Below are positions 1-8,551 of a stretch of 64,000 bases of DNA, in pieces (within the stretch, counting starts at the first letter, position 1; each line of letters starts with the position of its first letter). Below the pieces are notes generated by a model, which had not been told where the DNA came from, did no database searches, and worked only from the letters and a program-made list of their open reading frames with translations. The DNA comes from an uncultured Lachnospiraceae bacterium (GTDB lineage: Bacteria > Bacillota > Clostridia > Lachnospirales > Lachnospiraceae). Location of the stretch: positions 1-64,000 of the forward strand of contig CANRZW010000013.1 in the NCBI GenBank assembly GCA_947644545.1, in the 5' to 3' direction. Made by a program: the position numbers and the translations under genes.

Positions 1-33
1 AAGTATCGATTTTTCAAAGTGCGAATCACATTT

Positions 34-1068
34 TTAATGTGGGAAGTTTGAGTTAATAATAGTTGGAACACCATGACCGGTATGTTCCGTCAGCCCCATA
101 TTCAAAAAGATTCTCATCAATGTAGAGTTTCTTGGATGGCTGATTCCTTCATAGAAGTCTTCTATCGCCATTCCATTGGGAAGTCCTCCATGTGATAATA
201 TTTCCATGCGATCACTAAAAACAGATATCTGTGGCTCTGTAATCGTCCAATCGTTATGAACCAATGCATTTAGTATTGCCTCGTTTACGGCATCATAATC
301 AAAAAGATATCTGTCCTTTCTTGGCCTGATTGTGGTATCAGAAATACATATATTTTCTGCAGACAATCTTGCTTTGATTTTTTCATAAACCGACAAGATA
401 CATCCGTATCCATAGTCATTTCTCTCGGATATAGAAGCCTTATCGACACCACTAAATCTCACAAAAATGAATGGAATATTATTTTTATCAGCCAGGAGTT
501 CGGCTAAAAGATTATATTCTCCGTCTTTATTGCGAAGATTAAAATTCGCCTCTATTGAGGAATCCTCAACATGAAAGCCTTTTTCCGAATAATATATTTT
601 AAGTTCTCTAAAAGAAAGGTCTGTACGAGATGCTCTTTTCTTTATCATGTATTCTTCATCATAGAAATTCTTTTCATAACGAACTCGAATCTGCTCTGTA
701 GTCATCTCCTTACAGGTAGTACCGATTCGAATCACACATCCGTTTGAAGAAAAACCATACTTTTTCTGACAATAGATATTCCTTGTCCCCTTTGAAATGG
801 ATAAAACTATGAGAGTCTTTCCGGAATCAAATTTAAGTTCCGTTCGAATTTCTTCTTGAGGATTAGGTTCTATCTGCATAGTGATGATATCAGATATTCT
901 TTTCAATGTTTCATCAATTTTATCAACACCAATAACATTGCCATTATCGTCAACGCCTATAATAATTCGACCACCATTGGCATTAAGAAATGCCACAATC
1001 TCCTTGCATATTGTATCTGTGTATTTTGCTTTTAATTCGACTTTTTCAGATTCTATATACTGGATCAT
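34..1068 (-). CDS. AlbA_2 (Schlafen-type) ATP-binding transcriptional regulator-like protein, short C-terminus
   Basis: Encodes about 344 residues. The N-terminal 130 residues match the AlbA_2/Schlafen DNA-binding fold: an early E-x-V-E-L-K, then FLNANGGRIIIGVDDNG, then IRIGTT. The C-terminal half is of the ATP-binding helicase-like regulator type, with NEAILNALVHNDW and GLTEHTGHGVPTII. The start was placed at the ATG at 1068, eight bases after an AAAGAGG; an upstream TTG at 1089 is in frame but lies inside the RBS region. Relatives normally run 50-100 residues past the GHG-P motif, whereas this frame stops ten residues after it, so it is probably C-terminally truncated. The window edge is too close to see a continuation. 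Likely a regulator; target unknown. Confidence 0.75.
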   Translation of the reverse strand: MIQYIESEKVELKAKYTDTICKEIVAFLNANGGRIIIGVDDNGNVIGVDKIDETLKRISDIITMQIEPNPQEEIRTELKFDSGKTLIVLSISKGTRNIYCQKKYGFSSNGCVIRIGTTCKEMTTEQIRVRYEKNFYDEEYMIKKRASRTDLSFRELKIYYSEKGFHVEDSSIEANFNLRNKDGEYNLLAELLADKNNIPFIFVRFSGVDKASISERNDYGYGCILSVYEKIKARLSAENICISDTTIRPRKDRYLFDYDAVNEAILNALVHNDWTITEPQISVFSDRMEILSHGGLPNGMAIEDFYEGISHPRNSTLMRIFLNMGLTEHTGHGVPTIINSNFPH

Positions 1069-1392
1069 ATACGATATCCTCTTTCTCAAGTTAACTAATA
1101 TTTATTAAAGTGTATCATTTTGACGACATTATTTCAATATAAACCGACATTCAAACCGACATCTTTGCGTAAAAAAAGAAATCCACGAAGGAACTCCTTT
1201 CAACACAAAGCAAATTGAGCAGACAATGGCTACCCAACTCGCTTTGTCCTATCAAGGAAATTGACGTTTGTTATATGTCAGGAAAAAGCAGAGGGAGAAA
1301 ACAGAAAATAGTATATTTGAAATAATGTATATAGATTGTCCAAAGTATTTATGCTAAGATAAAATCAAACGGAACACCGACCGGGGTGGAGG
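1069..1392. other. AT-rich intergenic region
   Basis: No convincing gene in about 320 bp. It holds the promoter and leader of the leftward AlbA_2 gene, a short direct duplication of AAACCGACAT around 1141-1163, and, near 1340-1370, AT-rich sequence with an extended -10-like TGCTAAGAT that may serve the rightward gene at 1393. No terminator-like hairpin was recognised. Confidence 0.4.
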
Positions 1393-1689
1393 TTGGATTT
1401 AGCGAACAAAGATCGAGAAGCAATATTGGAAACAAGACTGCAAGAATTATTACAGCCTATGGATATTATAGTAAGTGATTCCAATAAGGAATTGCTATTA
1501 CAGTATAAACAGTATAATGTAATGAAAATGGATTACAGAAATATTATTGATAACAATGGAAAAATACCGGTATATGAATACAATAATCTGGTAGCGCAGC
1601 TTTTTTGTGAAAAGATATCGGGTAAATCCCAAAATCAGATATTGAAAATATATAAGAGTATTTTTGGCCTTGCATTTCCGAAGATGTAG
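1393..1689 (+). CDS. hypothetical protein, 98 aa
   Basis: A small soluble, mostly helical protein that I do not recognise. The frame opens with a TTG directly after GGTGGAGG, which is close for an RBS, so the true start is uncertain. It ends 57 bp before the Bce-type response regulator and could be the first gene of that unit. It has no transmembrane segment, Cys cluster or known motif. The opposite frames here carry no plausible RBS. Confidence 0.45.
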   Translation: MDLANKDREAILETRLQELLQPMDIIVSDSNKELLLQYKQYNVMKMDYRNIIDNNGKIPVYEYNNLVAQLFCEKISGKSQNQILKIYKSIFGLAFPKM

Positions 1690-1745
1690 AACATAAGATT
1701 CTGCACAGATTTCCAATGTCGTTAACGATAGAAAGGCATACAGGC

Positions 1746-2426
1746 ATGTATAAAATATTGATCATTGAAGATGATGCCGTGATCTCGGAGCAGGTCAGCA
1801 GGTATCTGGCCAGGTGGGGCTACGAGACAGCCTGTGCGGAGGATTTCGAGAATATCCTGCCGCAGTTTGTCTCCTTTGATCCGCAGCTTGTGCTTCTGGA
1901 TATCGGGCTGCCTTTTTACAATGGTTATTACTGGTGCGGGGAGATCCGGAAGGTGTCCCAGGTGCCGGTGGTGTTCGTCTCCTCGGCCTCCGACAATATG
2001 AACATCGTGATGGCGATGAATATGGGAGGGGACGATTTCATCGTCAAGCCTTTTGATCTGGAAGTGCTTCTGGCCAAGGTGCAGGCGATCCTGCGGCGGA
2101 CTTATGCGTTCCAGAATCAGTCGACGGTGATGGAGCACAGGAACGTGATCCTGAATCTGGCGGATATGAGCCTGCTGTATCAGGGGACGAAGCTGGAGCT
2201 GTCGAAGAACGAATTCCGCATCCTGCAGCTGCTCTATGAGAATGCGGGCAGGACGGTGAGCCGGGAGACGATCATGAAACGGCTGTGGGACAATGAGTGC
2301 TTCGTGGACGACAATACGCTGACGGTGAATATGAACCGTCTGCGCAGGAAACTGGAAGAGGCGGGGATTCAGGACTTTATCGCGACGAAAAAGGGTGTCG
2401 GCTACCAGTTGAGTGACTGCGTGTAA
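1746..2426 (+). CDS. OmpR-family response regulator, BceR-like
   Basis: Encodes 226 residues: a receiver domain (acidic pair D9-D10, phosphoacceptor D52 in LLLDIGLP, K101 in VKPFD) followed by an OmpR winged helix (ELSKNEFRILQLL, then DDNTLTVNMNRLRRKL). It is followed 53 bp later by a short two-TM histidine kinase, then by an ABC ATPase and FtsX permease. That order is the Bce module that senses peptide antibiotics and activates its own transporter. The start at 1746 gives the usual MYKILIIEDD opening with GAAAGG upstream; an earlier in-frame ATG at 1716 would add ten atypical residues. Target promoter is inferred to be the one before the ABC genes. Confidence 0.9.
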   Translation: MYKILIIEDDAVISEQVSRYLARWGYETACAEDFENILPQFVSFDPQLVLLDIGLPFYNGYYWCGEIRKVSQVPVVFVSSASDNMNIVMAMNMGGDDFIVKPFDLEVLLAKVQAILRRTYAFQNQSTVMEHRNVILNLADMSLLYQGTKLELSKNEFRILQLLYENAGRTVSRETIMKRLWDNECFVDDNTLTVNMNRLRRKLEEAGIQDFIATKKGVGYQLSDCV

Positions 2427-2479
2427 AAGTTTCATGAAGGGCAGAAAGAAGAATAAATCCGGAAGGAAACAGGACATAT

Positions 2480-3529
2480 ATGAGACAGAAGGGAAGAAGC
2501 TGCAGGATCGCACTGTCTTATCTGAAAGACAAATATAAAACAATACTTACCTACGTCTTTATCGTGGCGGTCTTTTTTATGGTGGCATTTCTTTACGGCT
2601 ATAAACAGATTTATGTGGATATGCTGTATGCGGTGCTGCTTGCGCTGTTTTTCGGCGGGGTATTTGTGGTGGTGGATTTTCTGCGGTATTTCAGGCGGTG
2701 TATGGCGCTTTACCAGTCATTGGAGCGCAGGGAGGAACGGCAGAAGAGTCTGCCGGAGGCGTCGGGCCTGCAGGAAGTTTTGTATCAGGAGATGCTTGAG
2801 GACATGCGGCAGGAGAATTGCCGGCTGCAGACGGAATACGACAGGAAAAAGAAGGACATGGCGGATTACTATACCATGTGGACTCATCAGATCAAGACGC
2901 CCATTGCGGCGCTGCGGCTGCTTCTGCAGGAGGAAGAGACAGGAGAAAGTGCGCGGCGCGGCGGACGTCAGTCGGAGCGGGAGGAGCTTTTCAAGATCGA
3001 GCAGTATGCGGAAATGGCCCTTTATTTTGCCAGACTGGACAGCCTGTCCTCGGATCTGCTTTTCCGGCACTGTGACGTGCAGGAGATCGTAAAGCAGGCG
3101 GTGCGCAAATATTCGGTTCTTTTTTTGCGCAGCGGCCTTTCTTTTCAGATGGAAGCGTTTGAGATCCGGGCGGTGACGGACGAGAAATGGCTGTCTTTTG
3201 TGGTGGAGCAGGTCTTTTCCAATGCGCTCAAGTATACGCATCAGGGCGGTATCGCCATCTACGGTGCAGATGAGACGGGCAGCAGGAAAGAGGGGCGGAC
3301 ATCCTATCTTGTCATTGAGGACACGGGGATCGGTATTCGGGAGAGCGACCTGCCGAGGATCTTCGAGAGAGGGTTTACCGGCTATAACGGGCGTATGGAC
3401 AGGAAATCTACGGGAATCGGGCTGTACCTTTGCGCTCAGATCATGGGCAGAATGTCCCACACGATCCGTGTACAGTCAGCCCCGGGCGAGGGGACGAAGG
3501 TGATCCTGGGATTCTTGCAGCAGACATAA
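2480..3529 (+). CDS. intramembrane-sensing histidine kinase, BceS-like
   Basis: Encodes 349 residues. Two transmembrane helices at about 22-40 and 47-67 are joined by only a short loop, so there is no extracellular sensor domain. H136 in MWTHQIKTPIAALR is the phosphorylation site. The ATPase domain shows SNALKYT, EDTGIGI and STGIGLYL. In this family the kinase cannot sense the peptide alone; it reads the state of the partner BceAB-type transporter. It lies between the response regulator and the ABC genes. RBS AAGGAAACAGGA precedes the ATG. Confidence 0.9.
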   Translation: MRQKGRSCRIALSYLKDKYKTILTYVFIVAVFFMVAFLYGYKQIYVDMLYAVLLALFFGGVFVVVDFLRYFRRCMALYQSLERREERQKSLPEASGLQEVLYQEMLEDMRQENCRLQTEYDRKKKDMADYYTMWTHQIKTPIAALRLLLQEEETGESARRGGRQSEREELFKIEQYAEMALYFARLDSLSSDLLFRHCDVQEIVKQAVRKYSVLFLRSGLSFQMEAFEIRAVTDEKWLSFVVEQVFSNALKYTHQGGIAIYGADETGSRKEGRTSYLVIEDTGIGIRESDLPRIFERGFTGYNGRMDRKSTGIGLYLCAQIMGRMSHTIRVQSAPGEGTKVILGFLQQT

Positions 3530-3549
3530 CCCGGGCAAAACTGCATATG

Positions 3550-3563
3550 TGACAGAAACGTAA
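3550..3563 (+). promoter_or_regulatory. candidate BceR-type operator before the ABC transporter genes
   Basis: TGACAGAAACGTAA matches the inverted repeat TNACA-N4-TGTAA reported for BceR-like regulators at nine of ten defined positions. It lies 55 bp upstream of a TATAAT at 3618-3623 that has only a weak -35, as expected for an activated promoter. The ABC ATPase starts at 3729. The match was made by eye from memory of the consensus. Confidence 0.45.
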
Positions 3564-3728
3564 GGTTGGAGGGAAGAAATGTTAGCCAGATACATGGCAG
3601 CGCATTTCTTCTTTGTCTATAATCATCTATGTAAACGGAAATCATACAGCACATACGGCAGTCTGGTCAGCAAACACCAAACTGCGGCAGTGCAGATCAA
3701 AACTGTGAAAAAAGGAGTGGGATACAAT

Positions 3729-4550
3729 ATGGCATTATTAGAAGTCAGGAATGTGAAAAAGGTATATACGGCCAAACTGGGAGCAGTCAAGGTACAGGCG
3801 CTGAGCGACGTGAATTTCTCGGTGGAGGAAGGAGAGTATGTGGCAATCATGGGAGAGTCGGGGTCCGGCAAGACGACGCTGTTAAATATCCTGGCCTCTC
3901 TGGATAAGGCCACCAGCGGCCAGGTTCTTTTGCGAGGAAAGGATCTGTCGGAGATCAGGCACAGAGATATCTGTGCGTTCCGCAGGGAGCATCTGGGTTT
4001 CGTCTTTCAGGATTTTAATCTGCTGGATACGCTGACCTTGAAGGACAATATCTATCTGCCGCTGGTGCTGGCGGGAGTCGATCACCGGGAAATGGAAAAG
4101 AGGCTGCAGCCGCTGGCGGCAAAGCTGTCCATCGCGGAGATTCTGGAGAAATACCCTTACGAAGTGTCCGGCGGCCAGCGGCAGCGGGCGGCGGTGTGCA
4201 GGGCGCTGATCACCGAGCCGGATATCATTCTGGCGGATGAACCTACCGGAGCGCTGGATTCCAGGGCGGCGGGTAAGTTGCTGGGACTGTTCGGGGAAGT
4301 GAACAGAGAGGGACAGACGATCCTGATGGTCACGCACAGCGTTCAGGCAGCCAGTCATGCGGGGCGAGTGCTGTTCATCAAGGACGGCTGTGTATTCCAC
4401 CAGATCTATAAGGGCGGTCAGAGCAATGAGGCCATGTACAGGATGATCTCCGATGCCCTGACGGTGCTGCAGACGGAAGCGGCAGCGGGCAATGCGGCAG
4501 ATGCAGATTTACAAACGACAGTGCAGACGATTGAGAGAAGGGCGGTGTGA
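3729..4550 (+). CDS. ABC transporter ATP-binding protein, BceA-like
   Basis: Encodes 273 residues of the MacB/LolD/BceA class. Walker A is GESGSGKT (42-49), the Q-loop is FVFQDFN, the signature is VSGGQRQRAAV, and Walker B is IILADEPTGALD. An upstream in-frame ATG at 3579 would add 50 residues of non-ABC sequence over the promoter region, so 3729 after AAAAGGAGTGGG was chosen. The tail after residue 240 is alanine-rich and longer than usual. It pairs with the permease six bases downstream. Inferred role: energising removal of, or resistance to, a cell-wall-active peptide and controlling the kinase. Confidence 0.9.
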   Translation: MALLEVRNVKKVYTAKLGAVKVQALSDVNFSVEEGEYVAIMGESGSGKTTLLNILASLDKATSGQVLLRGKDLSEIRHRDICAFRREHLGFVFQDFNLLDTLTLKDNIYLPLVLAGVDHREMEKRLQPLAAKLSIAEILEKYPYEVSGGQRQRAAVCRALITEPDIILADEPTGALDSRAAGKLLGLFGEVNREGQTILMVTHSVQAASHAGRVLFIKDGCVFHQIYKGGQSNEAMYRMISDALTVLQTEAAAGNAADADLQTTVQTIERRAV

Positions 4551-4556
4551 TCATAG

Positions 4557-6566
4557 ATGAAGAAAGGAAGAATTCTGCCGGTGATGGCATGGAAAGGGAT
4601 CTTAAGAAACGGGAACGTGTATTTTCCTTATTTGATTGCAGGCATCTTTTCGGTGTTTACCTATTTCGTATTTACCTCCATCCTGCATAACGATATCATC
4701 AAGGTGCTGCCGAGAAGCAGTTATGCGTGGATGATGCTGTATATGGGAAAGGGGATCCTTTCGTTGATCCTGATCCTCTTTCTGGTCTATGCCAACAGTT
4801 TCCTTGTAAAAAGGCGGCAGAAGGAATTCGGTCTGTACCACATTCTGGGACTGGAAAAGAAGCATATCGGCATCATGCTGTTCTTCGAGACGATCCTGCT
4901 TTATGCGGGAGCGGTGGCGGGCGGTGTGCTCTTTGGGATGGTACTTTCCAAGCTGTTGTTTCTGATGCTGCTGCGGATGTGCAACCTGTCGGTGGAGGTG
5001 AGCTTTGTCTTTTACCCGGAGGCGTTTCGGGAGACGATCGTCTACTTTCTGTGGGTGTTTGGCGTGAACTTTGCGGTGGGGCTTTTGCAGGTCGGCAAAG
5101 CCCGTCCCATCGAGCTGATGAGCGGCAGTAAGAAGGGCGAGAAAGAGCCGCGGTTTTTGCCGGTTTACGCGCTGGCCGGTGTGATGGCGCTGGCGTTCGG
5201 CTATTACTGTTCCGTCACTTCTAAGGTGGACAGCATGATCTTCGTGGATTTTGTGTTGGCGGTAAGTCTGGTGATCGTGGGAACATATCTGCTGTTCGCG
5301 TCGGGCAGTATCGCTTTCCTGAAATGGATGAAGGGCAGGAAGAAGTTCTATTATAAGCCCGGCAATTTTGTCACCATCTCGGGGATGCTTTACCGCATGA
5401 AAAAGAATGCGGCGGGCCTTTCCAATATCTGCATCTTTTCCACGATGGTGATCATTACCCTGATCTGTACGGTTTCGCTCCATCTGGGGATGGACAGTCT
5501 GGTGCATTTCGTACATCCCTACGATATGACGGCGCTCTACGGCGAAGAAAAGATCGCCGAAGAAGAGGTGGCGCAGGAGATCGCAGCGCTGGAAGAAAAG
5601 TACGGACTTGCGGCCACAAGAGTGGATATCTATGACAGAATAAGACTGGCGGTGAGAAAGGAAGGGGACCGTTTTGTCATGCGGCAGGACAATGTACGGT
5701 TCAGTGATTATGCGGAGGATTACAGGCTGGAGATCATAACGGCGCCGGAGTATGAGAGGATCGAGAACCGGACGGTGGACCTGCAGGACAATGAGGTTTT
5801 ACTCCATTGCAGCGGCAGGGATTACGGATATGACAGCGTCGATTTCATGGGTGTGAAGCTGCAGGTGAAGGAGGAGCTTACGAGTTTCTTCCCCTATCCG
5901 AAGGCAGCGGACAATACTTTTGGCGCCTGCTATGTGATGGTGGTGAAAGACAGACAGGTGCAGGAGCAGTGTGTGCGGGCCTGGGCCGAAGCAAACGGTG
6001 TGACGGAGATGGAATCCTTTCTCGAAAGCGACTATCGGTTTATCGGGATTGTTTTGGCGGGAGAAGACGCACAGAAGAATGCTTTTCTGGGAGAATTTGC
6101 GCAGTGGTGCCAGAGCAGGCCGGGATTTTTTGATCTGACGGATAACGTGGAAGGCAGGCGCGATCTGGGAACCATGTATGGAGCGCTGCTGTTTCTCGGA
6201 ATCTTATTCGGCCTGATCTTCTTTATGTGCCTGATCCTGATCATGTATTACAAACAGATCACGGAAGGGTACGAGGACAGGAACAGTTTCGACATCATGC
6301 AGAAGGTAGGCATGAGCGACCGGGAGATCCGGGGTACGGTGCGCAGGCAGATCCTGATGGTGTTCGGACTGCCGCTTGCGGGAGCCGTCATGCACACGGC
6401 AGCAGGCATGGTGATGGTAAAAGGGCTGATGGGAGCCGTATCCTTCTTCCGTGTAGATCTGCTCTTCTGGTGCACGATAGCTGTGATCGTCATATTCATG
6501 GCGGTGTACGGCGTAAGTTATATGATGACAGCGAAGACCTATTACAGGATCGTGCGGCATGAGTAG
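4557..6566 (+). CDS. FtsX-type ABC permease, BceB-like
   Basis: Encodes 669 residues with about ten transmembrane helices. A large non-membrane domain lies between roughly residues 315 and 535, which is the hallmark extracellular sensing domain of BceB permeases. An FtsX-like MFYV/ILG region is near residue 95 (EFGLYHILGL) and again near 585 (FDIMQKVGMS). Length and topology match the family (620-670 residues). It forms a complex with the BceA-like ATPase and, by family knowledge, with the kinase at 2480. Confidence 0.9.
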   Translation: MKKGRILPVMAWKGILRNGNVYFPYLIAGIFSVFTYFVFTSILHNDIIKVLPRSSYAWMMLYMGKGILSLILILFLVYANSFLVKRRQKEFGLYHILGLEKKHIGIMLFFETILLYAGAVAGGVLFGMVLSKLLFLMLLRMCNLSVEVSFVFYPEAFRETIVYFLWVFGVNFAVGLLQVGKARPIELMSGSKKGEKEPRFLPVYALAGVMALAFGYYCSVTSKVDSMIFVDFVLAVSLVIVGTYLLFASGSIAFLKWMKGRKKFYYKPGNFVTISGMLYRMKKNAAGLSNICIFSTMVIITLICTVSLHLGMDSLVHFVHPYDMTALYGEEKIAEEEVAQEIAALEEKYGLAATRVDIYDRIRLAVRKEGDRFVMRQDNVRFSDYAEDYRLEIITAPEYERIENRTVDLQDNEVLLHCSGRDYGYDSVDFMGVKLQVKEELTSFFPYPKAADNTFGACYVMVVKDRQVQEQCVRAWAEANGVTEMESFLESDYRFIGIVLAGEDAQKNAFLGEFAQWCQSRPGFFDLTDNVEGRRDLGTMYGALLFLGILFGLIFFMCLILIMYYKQITEGYEDRNSFDIMQKVGMSDREIRGTVRRQILMVFGLPLAGAVMHTAAGMVMVKGLMGAVSFFRVDLLFWCTIAVIVIFMAVYGVSYMMTAKTYYRIVRHE

Positions 6567-6599
6567 GACTGTCAGGCAGTTATTCGGAAACCGGCAGGT

Positions 6600-7376
6600 T
6601 CAGAGACCGATCGTATCTCCGCAGGACAGATAGTGCAGATGTTTCATGGTCTGTCTCATAAAAGCGTATTGTTTTTCGCCCGTGCAGTGGCAGGTGTAGT
6701 ATCTGGTGGGAAAGCTGTCCAGATATTGGGCATAGGTTCTCAGCGTGTCGTCTAACGGCAGTTTGGAGAAATGAAAGCCGCCGATCAGGACATCGGGCCG
6801 GAACCAGTCAACGATGTCCAGGATGCCTCTGTGGGAGCAGCCGCTGAACAGAATCTTTTGCCCATTCTCTTCCACAAGCAGATACTGTTCGTGACGAAAA
6901 TCTTCCGGTCGGAAGGCGCCGTCTTCCAGCATGGTAAGGCCGAAAGCGCCCAGATTATGGCGCTTTTGTGCCTGCGCGCAGGAATGGAGCGTTATGTCGT
7001 CGGCAAGGAATGTGTCGCCGTCGGTAAAGACCAGCTGCCTGTGATGCGCGAGGGCGGTGTCCAGTCCGATATATTTTACGGTGCCGTTGTAATGAGGCTC
7101 GAAGGCATGGCGGTTTACATAAATTGGAGCGGTGCGGTTTAACGCCAGGAACCGGGCAAGGCCGCCGCCATGGTCGTAGTGGCCGTGGGAGAGGATGGCA
7201 ATATCCACCGCTGCCAGATCAATGTCGAGCACGGAAGCATTGTGCGAGAAAAGATCAGTCTGTCCCATATCAAAAAGGATCTTATGGCCGGCAGTTTCGA
7301 TGTAAAGGCTCAAGCCGTGTTCTGCAGACAAATTCGGCCTTGCAGTGGTGTTTTCCAAAAGAACTGTGATCTTCAT
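6600..7376 (-). CDS. MBL-fold metallo-hydrolase
   Basis: Encodes 258 residues. The metal motif SHGHYDHGGG near residue 68 gives HxHxDH, followed by later histidines in FSGCSHRG and CHCTG. This is the branch annotated as dihydropterin-aminobenzene phosphate synthase-like MBL proteins, whose substrate is usually unknown. The start is ATG at 7376 after GAAAGGA; the in-frame start 24 bases upstream is less well placed. It is divergent from the GNAT gene, with promoter DNA between them. Confidence 0.85.
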   Translation of the reverse strand: MKITVLLENTTARPNLSAEHGLSLYIETAGHKILFDMGQTDLFSHNASVLDIDLAAVDIAILSHGHYDHGGGLARFLALNRTAPIYVNRHAFEPHYNGTVKYIGLDTALAHHRQLVFTDGDTFLADDITLHSCAQAQKRHNLGAFGLTMLEDGAFRPEDFRHEQYLLVEENGQKILFSGCSHRGILDIVDWFRPDVLIGGFHFSKLPLDDTLRTYAQYLDSFPTRYYTCHCTGEKQYAFMRQTMKHLHYLSCGDTIGL

Positions 7377-7431
7377 GACGGGTGTCCTTTCTATATACAT
7401 GGAGATACATGGAGTTCATGCAGTGTTTTAG

Positions 7432-7460
7432 TTGGCAATGTGCCATATCTATACTATAAT
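7432..7460 (+). promoter_or_regulatory. sigma-A promoter for the GNAT gene
   Basis: TTGGCA, 17 bp, TATAAT. It lies about 75 bp upstream of the acetyltransferase start. A direct repeat of ATACATGGAG (7397-7415) sits just upstream, between the two divergent genes, and could be an operator. Confidence 0.65.
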
Positions 7461-7466
7461 ACAGAT

Positions 7467-7501
7467 GATGCCAGCTGTCGATTGGTAAGACAGCCGGCGT
7501 C
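7467..7501 (+). promoter_or_regulatory. strong leader hairpin before the GNAT gene
   Basis: GATGCCAGCTGTC pairs with GACAGCCGGCGTC across a nine-base loop: 12 of 13 positions pair, with one A-C mismatch. It starts within ten bases of the predicted transcription start and is not followed by a U-run, so it is not a simple terminator. It may stabilise the mRNA or take part in control. Confidence 0.5.
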
Positions 7502-7535
7502 AGGTATAAACGGAGTACGGGAAAGGAAAAAGATC

Positions 7536-8132
7536 ATGAAGCAGACGAAGGAATGCCGGGCAGGCGAAGGGATCGGGGCAGGTACACTCGTGTACCGTCA
7601 ATTGGGCGCAGAGGAACTGGAACGACAATTATTCGCGCAGTTTATACGCCGGCAGAAGGTTGTAATGTGCCGCCGCAGGGAAAACGGAGAGTGGGTCATC
7701 CGGAAGGATCCTTTTGTGGATGACTGGACAGAGGAGGATTACGGCATCCTGATCAACTGTCTTCAAAATACGCTCCGCACAGGCGGTTTTGTATATGGAG
7801 CATTTGTTGACGGGGTACTAAAGGGCTTTACCTCTGTGGAAGCAACGCTGTTCGGCGGGCAGAACCGGTATCTGGATCTGTCGTGCCTTCATGTGTCCGA
7901 GGATATGCGGGGCAGAGGAATCGGACGGGCGCTGTTCGGGGCCGCCGCAAAATGGGCAGGACACAAGGGGGCAGGCAAGCTGTACATTTCGGCCCATTCG
8001 GCGGTGGAAACCCAGGCCTTTTATCAGGCAATGGGCTGTGCTGAGGCGCAGGAATATAATCAGGAGCATGTGGAAAAGGAGCCGTATGACTGTCAGCTGG
8101 AATACAGATTAGAGGATTCCGGAAGAATATGA
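7536..8132 (+). CDS. GNAT family N-acetyltransferase
   Basis: Encodes 198 residues. The acetyl-CoA binding signature VSEDMRGRGIGRALF is at about residue 130, preceded by the strand YLDLSCLHV and followed by the KLYISAHS...AFYQAMGC segment typical of GNAT proteins. Substrate unknown. The start at 7536 follows GGGAAAGGAAAAAG. An open frame extends upstream to 7170 but runs through the divergent promoter, so it is not used. Confidence 0.85.
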   Translation: MKQTKECRAGEGIGAGTLVYRQLGAEELERQLFAQFIRRQKVVMCRRRENGEWVIRKDPFVDDWTEEDYGILINCLQNTLRTGGFVYGAFVDGVLKGFTSVEATLFGGQNRYLDLSCLHVSEDMRGRGIGRALFGAAAKWAGHKGAGKLYISAHSAVETQAFYQAMGCAEAQEYNQEHVEKEPYDCQLEYRLEDSGRI

Positions 8133-8190
8133 GTCGTTTGATGTGAGGCTGCAGCAGTGAATTGACCGCGAGTTAGCCGAAAGTTATGTA

Positions 8191-8234
8191 AACCTCTAAA
8201 CTATTGTAGGAAATACATAGTTTGGAGGTTTTTT
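8191..8234. terminator. rho-independent terminator, probably bidirectional
   Basis: AACCTCTAAACTAT and ATAGTTTGGAGGTT form a 13-14 bp stem followed by TTTTTT on the + strand. It sits between the GNAT gene and the convergent RHH gene, and the complementary strand also ends in an A/T run. Confidence 0.85.
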
Positions 8235-8242
8235 GGCAGAAG

Positions 8243-8407
8243 TCACTTGACCGTATCTGAATTTGTCTGCAATTTTCTAAGATGTTCCTTTAATACAATA
8301 TTAATATATTGGGAAAAGGATCTGTCATCCTGTTCCGCCAGATCGCGGATTGTTTCGATGATTTCAGAGTCAAGAGTAATACTGACCTTTGTTTTTAATG
8401 GTTTCAT
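8243..8407 (-). CDS. ribbon-helix-helix DNA-binding protein, 54 aa
   Basis: A small CopG/Arc-like protein: a beta strand (KTKVSITLDSEI), then two helices (RDLAEQDDRSFSQYINIVLKEHL). It is preceded by a perfect AAAAAGGAGAG RBS and, further up, by an extended -10 (TGCTATATT on the minus strand). It is transcribed away from the zinc-ribbon cluster across a 144-bp shared promoter region that holds inverted CATTTTGT/ACAAAATG sites. It probably autoregulates and may control the cluster. The overlapping plus-strand frame lacks an RBS. Confidence 0.75.
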   Translation of the reverse strand: MKPLKTKVSITLDSEIIETIRDLAEQDDRSFSQYINIVLKEHLRKLQTNSDTVK

Positions 8408-8435
8408 AAAAACTCTCCTTTTTAATACAATATAG

Positions 8436-8514
8436 CATTTTGTAGCTTTTTATATTGACTGGTATTACAAAGTAGGATAAAATGCTTTTTAGTAGTATAT
8501 AGTAGCACAAAATG
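8436..8514. promoter_or_regulatory. divergent control region: promoter plus inverted operator-like sites
   Basis: The plus promoter is TTGACT (8455-8460), 17 bp, TAAAAT (8478-8483), reading into the zinc-ribbon cluster. CATTTTGT at 8436-8443 and its reverse complement ACAAAATG at 8507-8514 flank it, with AAAATGC at 8479-8485 overlapping the -10. The left site overlaps the leftward promoter. These are good candidate sites for the RHH protein encoded at 8243-8407. Confidence 0.5.
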
Positions 8515-8551
8515 AGGGCTGCTATGAAAAAAGCGGGAGGAGAAGAGTCAG

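Noticed and set aside
1722..2543. 273-codon open frame on the minus strand opposite the response regulator and kinase start
   Set aside because: Fully covers a clear OmpR regulator, is rich in His/Arg as expected for an antisense shadow, and has no RBS.
4602..5516. 304-codon minus-strand frame inside the BceB-like permease
   Set aside because: Shadow of the permease; composition (many His, Gln, Arg) and lack of RBS argue against a gene.
8247..8435. 62-codon plus-strand frame
   Set aside because: The minus strand here has an RHH gene with a perfect RBS; the plus frame has none.
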